44,182 bases of DNA from Zygnema circumcarinatum (Eukaryota > Streptophyta > Zygnematophyceae > Zygnematales > Zygnemataceae), in the NCBI GenBank assembly GCA_037447605.1, contig CM074815.1:568275-612456 (forward strand). The letters are read 5' to 3'. Below are positions 36,316 through 44,182 of the stretch, one piece after another. The number at the start of each line of letters is the position of its first letter. Position 1 is the first letter of the stretch. The notes below the pieces were generated by a model. The model was not told the DNA's origin, did not search any database, and worked only from the letters and a program-made list of their open reading frames with translations. A program made the translations under genes and the position numbers.

Positions 36316-37692
36316 GCGCGCGCGAGGGCGACCCCCTCCTCTCTCCTCTCTCCTCTCTCCCTTCCCCTCTCTCTCTTCTCTTTCTCTCTTCCTCTCTTTC
36401 GTTCTCTCTCCCGCTCTCGGTCTGTAAACAAACCGCCGCGCTGGCGGAGGAGTAGCCGCTCAGACGCATGCTGCGTCTGGAGGCTTTTGGCGCGCAGGCC
36501 TGCACTCATCAGCAGCATCACCTTGATGATGATGATGATGATGACCTGCTGAAACGTGCGGCCCACTGCTTGTGGGCGCGGAGAGGTGGGAGGGGGACTT
36601 GTCAAAAGGACTTCACGCGGCGGATGTGTCGGGCATGATCGTCACTTTCCAGTTTTGGGCGCGAATTTGTTGAGTTTATGTATAGCGGAACCGTTGTAAA
36701 AGTAAAATTGTTTAGCTTCTAGCTTTAGCTGCTATAAATCTAGGACTAAATCTAGGACGTCCTCAATGTACATACCCAACATGTATATTTTTAGAATTTC
36801 GTAACTAATTTCAGACACCATTTTGATCAGCAACGTTTCATCGTCGTCCAGATTCATAGTTGTCAGTGGCCAGCTACTGGCTTCGAGTTTGACAAGGGCG
36901 TAGTCGTGCTTCCGAACACAGCATGGATGGCCTGTGAATTCTGCCCTAGTGATTCACTAGGGTGTTAAGAGGTATCCGTCATCCTGCATTTCTACTCGAG
37001 ACAGAACGAGCAAACCAAGGTGCAGGCGCTCATCCTCGATGGTTGCATGTCCGTCCAATGGTTGTCATTTGGGCAAGTCAGCGCCATCATCATATCGCGA
37101 TCATGATCACCTTCATCATCACCATCACCATCACCGTACACCGGCAACACTGGCTTCACCTTTAGTCCAGTTGACCATCCTCTCACCATCCCATTTTTCC
37201 GTTTCGAAGATCCTAACGAAATCAGAACCGACCCTACAAGAACTCGGACACATCATATTCCGTACTGTAGTTGTCGCATAAATACAAATGAATCAGACGA
37301 AAAAATTACCTACCTCGTTACTCTTTGTTCCCTCCTCTCTTGACTGGCCCTGTCCAGCTTATCCCTTAAGGGCACTTCTCTTTATTCCTTCACAAAAAGG
37401 ACCCCCGCAACACCCTAAACTATTTCAACACTTCCGCCCTCATCTCCTCGCCATGGAAGAACCACTCAGTCTTTATCACCGGTCTCCTTCATCCCAAACC
37501 ACTAACTAGCTTTGTACGGCATCGTACTTCCCGCAAGTTCGCTCGCATGGCTGTGTTACACATGGTCGTGTAAGCATCATCTCTCTTTCGGATACCCATG
37601 CATGACATGATGTTCATCCCTTAACACTGCGTCACATCACGGAATAGTCGTCGGAATCTTCTCAGCATGTATGTGAGAAGTCACGGAGATAT
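36316..37692. other. Intergenic between convergent GH16 and COBRA-like genes
   Basis: It begins with a CT-rich stretch and TGTAA (36423-36427), a possible GH16 polyadenylation element. A (GAT)n run lies at about 36523-36543 and a CATCAC repeat at about 37102-37136. No gene is seen. Confidence 0.45.
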
Positions 37693-40600
37693 TCACAAGA
37701 TGAAGAAGATGGCCAGCAGACTGGCAAGTACAGCTCCCAAGAGAGCGGAAAGAGCAGGGAGCCTCCCGGCTGCACTTGGTAGAGTGGGGAACTCGCTGGG
37801 CATAACACATTCCTCTCCGTTGAAGAAGACGCGCTGCAGATCAAAGGTAAAATTTCACATTGAGCGATTGAAATCCGTCTCGTACTCCTCTCTCACACGC
37901 ACACATCCGGAAGAAACAAACAACCAGAAAACAAACACAGGACCTCCTTTCTTCCCACAAAGAGCGGGAGAGCGAGAGAGAGAAAGAAAGAGAGAGCGAG
38001 AGAGAAGAGTGGGAGAGGGAGAGAGAAGTGGACATACCCTAGGAAACCCCCAGCCATTGCTAAAAGTAAAATCCGGTATTTTCGCAAAGAGGAACTCTGA
38101 CTGAACATTGCCAGTGCTCCCAGCCGGACCCAAGATCGAGTTGTAGGCCTTCCGCCCCCACATCACCGCCGTGTTGTTAATGCCAAATGGTTGAATTTGC
38201 GAAATGTTGAAGCTGAAAGCTTCGGTGAAATTCGCGAAGTTTGGGTGCTGCATCCCAACAGGCAGTGACCAGAGCAACATGACATGGTTTAGTTTTCGAG
38301 GGTGGAAGGAAAAACAATCATGTAAAGCTGCAAGGCTGAATGATTCAAATGACGTAGAACCATATGGTATTTTAGCTCATACCTCCATTACTAAGTTCCA
38401 ATCGGTCCAGTTGTCATTCAAGTCCCTATTAATGATTGTCAACTTTGCGCGCCAATAATCATAATAATTTTGCTGCAACAATACCACACCCCATCCCCCA
38501 CATGACCTTCAGAAGGAGAGCTAAACATTGGATTTCTTAAAGCATATACTCCCCCCGACACCTAACTACAATGAGTTCATAAAAAGTTTCAAAATCTGAA
38601 TTCCTTGTCAAAGGAATAAATGAAAGGGAAAAGGAAGTCTCCTTCAGCAATCTCACCTTGATATGATAGTGGATGCTCACAGGGCAGCCGTCAGGACTGC
38701 ATAACCTCGCCTTTGGTTGTCTCTTAAGGTCACTTACCGCCCCATCTGAGACGAGGAAGGGTGTGTCTGCATCTCCTGCAAACGTGGTGGTACAATGCCC
38801 TTGGTAAGCCGGGAAAAGATAGTCTCTTATTGCCCTAAAGGCAAGCCTATGACGACTTACAACACAATCAATACGAGTTCAGAAGGGGCATCTCCTCACC
38901 GATTAAGTTGCAAATGTCTGCATTTCTTGAGTAGTTTCCGCAGGCACAGGCGCACTGTGCGCATGGAATGATAGTCTGACTATAAAAGGCAGAGAGCGAA
39001 ACACAGCAAGTGGGAATCGGTTTCGCCACAACAGCAGTGTAGGAGCACACCACATGGAGCGTTTTCACGGCCTGCACACAAATATAACAAGCAAGAAAGT
39101 TGATGCATGGCCCGAGAGGGGGAGCCCCACCTTCAAAAATATACCCTACAAAACCCTAAACAAAAACCTGTACAGGATAGGTGAGCCCCTCCACATGATG
39201 GCTTCTTCCAGGTCCTACCTAGCCAGAAAATGCAATGCCTGCACTGTAACTTCTCTTCTGTCCTTTTCTCTCCCACATCATCCACAAAGTATAATAGAAG
39301 GGAAAGAGAAAGAGAAGAGCAAAAGCAAAATGAAGCTTCAGTGTATAAGGGCTTACCGATGCTCGTTGGCCTTGCACAAGGAACAACGTCGGATTCACAT
39401 CTACAGCAGGTGTGCAGGAGTAGCCATCAACTAGAAGCCTGCCATGCAAAAACAGTTTATTGAAATTCAGTAAACGGAAACTTAAAATCTGTACTGACAG
39501 CACAATTGGCATGGTATCATTTCTGTACCCAGAAAACTATTCATCCAGGAATGTAGGAGGAAGGCTTTCAAAAATAGAAGAAAGCTATATGTTCACCATT
39601 CCTTGAACCTGGGATACGACAGACTAGTAATAAACATGCGTAGCTCAGATAGGCTTCCAGATAGATGAATGGAAAGGCAAACCCCAAACTCCATTACGAA
39701 GGTCTGATCGCTAGGCTGCGTACTCACTTGAAATTTGTTGGCGGCACGAAGCTTGATTTAGAATTAATCTTTGATGCATTTCCGACTTGAAGCTGATTTC
39801 TCGCAATAAATAGAACACAATCAGGCAGGAAAATCAGCTCCATGTAGCTACAGTTGAAAGTCCCAAGTCACCATCTACTTCAATAAGCATAAACAATCTA
39901 GGAAAACAGTCATCTTTGTTCCACTTTGTTCCAAAGCGGACGAGGTGAATGTGTGTGATGAAGAGGTCGACCAAAAATTGACAGCAAGCAGGGAAATGGG
40001 AGAGGGCAAACGAGAACTGGGAGGGAGCAGATCGGGGGGGGGGGGGGGGGGGGGGGGCGCAGAAGCGTGGAAGTGAGAGAGAGGGAGAGAGAAGGGGGAG
40101 GGAGACCAACCTTGAAGCTTGACATGGTGTTGGCCGAATCCTGCACTGTTGCTGTCAAGACGCCGTCCTTGCAACAATTCGTGAATTCCCCGAAAGCAGT
40201 AATATCCTTGTCCATCACGGTAGGTTCAGGTGAGCAGCTGCAGGATTACACGAGTGGAGAATCCATTCTCGCTGTCAGCTAAGAAAAAGTGGCATACGCC
40301 TGTGAAAAACCACAAAGAACCGATTTCTACACCGTGCTGCCAACAGCTCGACGAACTCGTAAAGAAATAGTCCGGGGTACAAGAATTAAGGGTGAGAGAG
40401 GTCAAATAGGAGAGTTGCATCTTCACCCAAAATTTGGTCAGTAAGAGGACGGCACTGGCTGTGCTGTACCCTTCTGTCACAGCCAAGTAAGAAAAAATGT
40501 GAAAGGAGCATCCTGACCCATATCGCATCACCCATCGACTTCCATGGTTATTTTCCTCTCAGTTCATTCATTTCGCTTACCAGTAAGGAATCGCGCCACC

Positions 40601-41617
40601 AGCCTGTGCAATGAGACTACAGTCTCCCTGCTCAGTAGTGACAGCGCCCTGTGGAATCCCACAAAGAAAGTGTCAGAAATAGAGTTCAAGCGCTTTGAGT
40701 TAGGTTCCACCATAGCATAGCATAGCGTAGCATAGCATAGCATAGGGTAGACCGCATCCGGGAAGGCACAAACAAAGAGGCTGCTAGTAAAAAATCTGGG
40801 AAGCACACACTGACTTGTGACTGAAAAATTGATCCACTCAAAGCAAGGGATGACTCAAACCCCCGTGATCTAACCCTCCGTTGAGACACAACGTACAGGA
40901 AACGACGACTGTAGCGACACATGCCAGAACCATTCCACTGCATCATACATCATTCTCTCCATGCAAGATAAGAATCCCCCACACAACACAACAACCAGCA
41001 AGCTGCACGACCTTCATCTAAAGCAGGATTTCACGTCGAAGAGTCGGAGCCATCGGACAAGAAACACAAGCATCAGCATCATTTCTTCCGGTTAGCTTAA
41101 AAGGGAACATTCTACCCTAAAGGTCCCAATCAGAAGCAGCTCCAATCTCCTTATCCCTGTCACTGGGACAAGCGACCACGCTGCAGAATACAAAACCAGA
41201 AAAAAGACACCCCAAGTCGAAACTCTAGAAAGAGACTTCTGAGGAAAAATACACAGACAAAGCATTTTCCACTGTAAATTATCAGTCTTATTTGTTTAGA
41301 GGTCGCCTCCTACTGAAAGACACTGCGACGAGAATTCATGCAAATTTCCTCCATTCCAAAAGACTGACCTGCATGTTCCAAATGATCTCGCCGTTGGTCC
41401 ATGTGAAGTTGATTGCCCAACCCGGGGGATTGATTTTGCGAAATTTCTGATAGTTAAACACATTCACCTGCGCTATGTATCCATCACCTGTCCATTGCTG
41501 AACGTTCCATTCTATCGTTACATTCCCTGTTGGATCCAACGGATCGAAAGCCTCTCCCGTTCCAGCAAACATCAACAATACGACCCCAACACATACTACT
41601 ACCGACAATCTCGACAT
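37693..41617 (-). CDS. COBL: COBRA-like GPI-anchored protein
   Basis: COBRA-like proteins sit at the outer plasma membrane and guide cellulose deposition. Ten exons, 41617-41369, 40648-40581, 40237-40111, 39792-39728, 39438-39357, 39071-38900, 38775-38657, 38472-38383, 38247-38038 and 37833-37693, join in frame to 440 aa. MSRLSVVVCVGVVLLMFAG is a signal peptide, followed by FDPLDPTGNVTIEWNVQQWTGDGY (CBM-like start). The Cys-rich core includes NCCKDGVL and the CCVS motif (219-222) in PTCCVSLSAFYSQTIIPC. Then come WNLVMEHPNF, MWGRKAYN, GNVQSEFLF and FNGEECVMP. A hydrophobic tail (ALSALLGAVLASLLAIFFIL), preceded by small residues, fits a GPI signal. The preferred start is the Met just before the signal sequence; a Met at 41635 adds six residues. 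The GA-rich frame above it is open but low-complexity and is taken as leader. The order of blocks matches Arabidopsis COBRA. Confidence 0.95.
40034..40057. repeat. Run of 24 G in COBRA-like intron 3
   Basis: This is an uninterrupted homopolymer, C24 on the transcript strand, about 55 bp below the exon 3 donor. The exact length is error-prone in sequencing. Confidence 0.85.
40710..40750. repeat. (CATAG)n short repeat in COBRA-like intron 1
   Basis: Seven CATAG/CGTAG pentamers occur in tandem. Confidence 0.85.
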
Positions 41618-41639
41618 CCTTTCCTCCCCCCTCATCCTC

Positions 41640-41888
41640 GCCCCTTCACTCTCCTCCTCCTCCCTCCCTCTCTTTTCCTTTCCTTGCTCCCTCTTCCCTT
41701 TTCTCTCCCTCTTGTTGTCCTCTCCCTTACCTCTCCCTCTGCCGTTATCCCTCTCACTCCTACTCTCTCCCTCCCTCTCCCTTTCTCTCTCTCTCGCTCT
41801 CTCTCTCTCCCTCCCTCTCTCCCTCTCCCTCTCTCTCTCCCTCTCTCTCCCCCTCTCTCTGTCTCTCCCTCTCCCGCTCCCTCTCCCA
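41640..41888. repeat. CT-rich tract in the COBRA-like leader
   Basis: It becomes near-pure CT repeats from 41763 on, read as GA on the sense strand. Translated in frame with the gene it gives an Arg/Glu run, so an upstream start looks unlikely. Confidence 0.8.
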
Positions 41889-42293
41889 GACACAGCGCCA
41901 AGACAGACCAGTCCCCCACCGCAACAAAAAGCTCCAACGTATTGGAACAAGGCTGGACCTGGTTCCAAATTGTTCGGGCAGCCCAAAAAACATTTTATCG
42001 TCGGGCAGCCGCCAATGGCGGCCAGACGTTGCCCTTCCGACCCCACGATTGGTCCGTTTTCCGCAACTGCCGCAACGGGCCTGTGCGTTTCCATGCGCGT
42101 CCTTAACGTCTCTGCGTACGAATTTGAGGCGATTTGACCACTTCAGAACTTCAAAGTTTACTCGTGCGAATGAGAGAATGGACGGCCACAATTTGAGATC
42201 GAATGTCGGTGGCAAATCTGGACCGTCCGTTTGTATTTGTACGAGGCGGTGGCGACGGTCTGCGCACACGAGCGACCGTTCGAGCTTGTTGTG

Positions 42294-42303
42294 GCCACGT
42301 GGC
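42294..42303. promoter_or_regulatory. Perfect palindromic G-box GCCACGTGGC
   Basis: It is about 680 bp above the COBRA-like ATG. Confidence 0.45.
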
Positions 42304-42671
42304 GAGGGCAGATTGGTTGCAGGTCTAGGCGGGGCAAAAACAGGATCTATGTGGCGGTTAACCGTTTGGCGGTTGAGGATGAGGAGCAGCTTCCACATAG
42401 AACCAGTGAACGACCACAGCACATGGCACATAGCAGCTCTTCTCCATTGTCTCCATTCGTGACGTGACACGAATGCAGCCCCCAAAGTGTCCAACCGCAA
42501 TTTCATTTCATGCCTTGGGGAAGCCATCCATCGTCCTCTACAATGCGGTACAAGAAAAATAAAATAAAAATAAACTATGAAGAAAAATGGAAATTCAAAT
42601 ATGGTCGTTCCGATTTGAATCGCTATTCGTAACATGGGCCTCTGGGCTGCACCCTCGCCCTTTGGGTCGAT

Positions 42672-42890
42672 CCATGGCCCCATGGCCCCATGTCGCCATG
42701 TCCCCATGTTCCCATGGCTTATGGCCCCATGGCCCCATGGCCTCATGGCCTCATGTCCCCATGTCCCCATGTCCCCATGTCCCCATGTTCCCATGTCGTC
42801 ATGTCCCCATGTCTCCATGTCGCCATGGCCTCATGGGCCCATGGCCTCATGACCCCATGTCCATGGCCCCATGTCCCCATGCCTCCCCAT
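42672..42890. repeat. Minisatellite of 9-10 bp ATGTCCCC/ATGGCCCC units
   Basis: About 23 units of CCATGTCCC, CCATGGCCC, TCATGGCC and close variants run head to tail. All three frames stay open in places, producing spurious His/Pro/Met peptides on both strands. Confidence 0.9.
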
Positions 42891-42960
42891 ACATGGAGGG
42901 AAAGACTGCTGGACAGAGATGGGCCATGTGATGCCCCCACGGCCCAAAGTACCCCATCAC

Positions 42961-43005
42961 GATGATGATGATGATGATGATGATGATGGATGATGGATGA
43001 TGATG
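42961..43005. repeat. (GAT)n microsatellite
   Basis: GAT/GGAT units follow the ATGTCCCC minisatellite directly. Confidence 0.85.
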
Positions 43006-43154
43006 ACCACCAGTAGCCCATGTTCCATCCTCCGCTTCAACAGTATTCCGTTTTTCTCCCGACTACTGTCGAGAGTGCATAAATGGTACAAAATGAATCA
43101 CCCTTTGAGGGTGTTGGGGCAGTGTTCGTGTCTTCAGTTGAATAAATACAAGCA

Positions 43155-43342
43155 AGGGAGAGAGAAAGGCGGAAGCAGAGAGAGAAAGGGGGAGGAGAGG
43201 GAGAGGGAGAGGGAGAGGAGAGGAGAGGAGAGGGAGGGAGAGGGAGAGGAGAGGAGAGGAGAGGAGAGGGAGAAGAGGAAAGGAGAAGGGGAGAGAAGAA
43301 GAGGGGAGAAGAGGGAGAGGAGAAGGGAGAAGGGAGAAGGGA
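43155..43342. repeat. GA-rich imperfect repeat
   Basis: GGAGAG and GAGAAGG units run over about 190 bp, directly downstream of the transporter stop codon. Confidence 0.85.
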
Positions 43343-43359
43343 GTGAATGAGGGAGAGGG

Positions 43360-44026
43360 TTATCTAGGAGGCATCTTTGTCGCCTCTCCCTTCTCCAATA
43401 GCGGTGCTTCGTCCCCACTCTCCTTAGAATCTTGCTGCATGACAACGTTCATCTCTACCGTACTGTCCCCTCCAAGCCCTTTTTTCTTTGACTGTTTGAG
43501 CCGATATTTGACGACTGAATACCATACTCCCCCTACAGTGTTGAGCACGTGGCCGGATACAAATAAGCTCTTTACCCAAAAGGCAGAATCTTGATCTTTG
43601 ATTCCACTCCATCCAACTCCACCAAGTACAAAGAAGCCGAGTGTCTGCCAAAAACCCACTCAACAAACACAGAAGAATATCGTTAGCGGTCGAATTCTAT
43701 GGACTAACTTTGAAGAACAATGCTTCCCTCTCTTAAAGAGAGTATTCTTCTTGCTGTAGAATGAGCAATCGATGTGCTATGAATTTCGCTTTGAGGGAGC
43801 GAAAAATTGAAGCAAGTTGGCGTAAAAAGTTGATTTTCTTTCACTTCTTTTTGAATCGTTGGTTGAAAGGAAGACATACCGTGCTTGCTGCCGATTTCAA
43901 GACTCCCACAATGGTGGTAGTGAGAGCAGAATTGTAGAGAGTGCATAGAAACACAGTGAAGTTGAGGAGGCATCCCATGACCAATAGGAGGACCATTGCG
44001 AATGTGAAGCCCATGGAGGAGCTCAT
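43360..44026 (-). CDS. Nucleotide-sugar transporter (NST/TPT superfamily), 3' end
   Basis: Two exons are visible: 44026-43880 and the terminal 43644-43360, joined at GCACG|GTATGT to TTGGCAG|ACA. The acceptor at 44027-44029 (GGACAG) is weak, and the gene continues beyond the window. The segment includes hydrophobic helices (MGFTFAMVLLLVMGCLLNFT and TLGFFVLGG) and the signature NSALTTTIVGVLK. Similar sequence occurs in SLC35D-like and plant NST-KT transporters, which exchange UDP- or GDP-sugars for nucleoside monophosphates across Golgi membranes. VNTVGG-like HVLNTVGGVWYSVVKY marks the last helix; a cytosolic tail rich in Lys/Glu ends KMPPR. The substrate cannot be told. The ATG at 44024-44026 is internal, not a start. 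Confidence 0.85.
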
Positions 44027-44113
44027 CTGTCCAACCCCTCCCGTTAAGCAAATCAAATAAGCAAATCGCAGATTGAATTCTCAAAACAAGAAACATCAAT
44101 GTATAGTATGAAA

Positions 44114-44182
44114 GCGAGAGTGACAGAGAAAGAGAGAGAGAGAGAGAGAGGGAGAGAGGGACAGGGGAGGTGGGGAGAGGGA
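44114..44182. repeat. GA tract at the window end
   Basis: An imperfect GA repeat in the transporter intron runs to the end of the window. Confidence 0.85.

Larger units (their letters stand above)
41889..43359. other. COBRA-like promoter and flank of the transporter gene
   Basis: There is a G-box at 42294-42303, an ATGTCCCC minisatellite (42672-42890), a (GAT)n run (42961-43005) and a GA-rich tract (43155-43342). No gene is visible. Confidence 0.5.

Noticed and set aside
41618-42094. N-terminal extension of the COBRA-like frame
   Set aside because: It is mostly Arg/Glu from GA repeats, and a clear signal peptide begins at 41617.
42672-42890. Tandem repeats that could suggest a CRISPR-like array or a repeat protein
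   Set aside because: Units are 9-10 bp without unique spacers, and no frame has a start, codon bias or family match.

Overview
The window is nuclear DNA of a green plant of the streptophyte lineage, either a land plant or a close algal relative. The genes have many short GT-AG introns. Their products are plant-type: a trimer-forming LHCII apoprotein, a lumenal PsbP with a twin-arginine transit peptide, a plant NUP133, a DUF789 protein, a COBRA-like GPI protein, a GH16 cell-wall enzyme and a peroxisomal acyl-CoA oxidase ending in ARL. I cannot name the species. The sequence is very rich in GA/CT tracts and other simple repeats, and carries no sign of bacterial or viral origin.

Layout: 1-2237 no convincing gene. 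2238-2907 (-) last two exons of an acyl-CoA oxidase whose upstream exons are not visible. 3674-6034 (-) a basic, disordered 776-786 aa protein of unknown function. 7879-8945 (-) a BTB/POZ-like gene with an apparent frame break. 9350-9870 a degenerate GTATC satellite. 10532-14128 (-) an LHCII gene of seven exons, two of whose introns hold GA tracts of about 0.6 and 0.85 kb. 15674-17021 (+) PsbP, head to head with the LHCII gene. 18380-25311 (+) NUP133. 27458-30078 (-) a DUF789 gene. 30079-33320 a divergent intergenic region with inverted repeats, a 200-bp MITE-like element and a duplicated promoter segment. 33321-36315 (+) a secreted protein with two GH16 domains, the first lacking its catalytic residues. 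37693-41617 (-) a COBRA-like gene. 43360-44026 (-) the 3' end of a nucleotide-sugar transporter gene running off the window.

The exon models for ACX, LHCII, PsbP, NUP133, DUF789, GH16, COBRA-like and the transporter were built by hand from splice sites, frame continuity and family motifs. All junctions given keep the frame. The LHCII/PsbP pair both serve photosystem II and may share one light-responsive intergenic region. The GH16 and COBRA-like genes (convergent) and possibly the sugar-nucleotide transporter relate to cell-wall building, but nothing shows that they are co-regulated.

Most notable: the tandem GH16 gene with one pseudo-catalytic half and identical intron positions in both halves; nine perfect copies of the 10-bp palindrome GCCACGTGGC; short direct repeats at both ends of the LHCII intron that holds the longest GA tract; the orphan ACX 3' end; and the TA-flanked MITE-like element.
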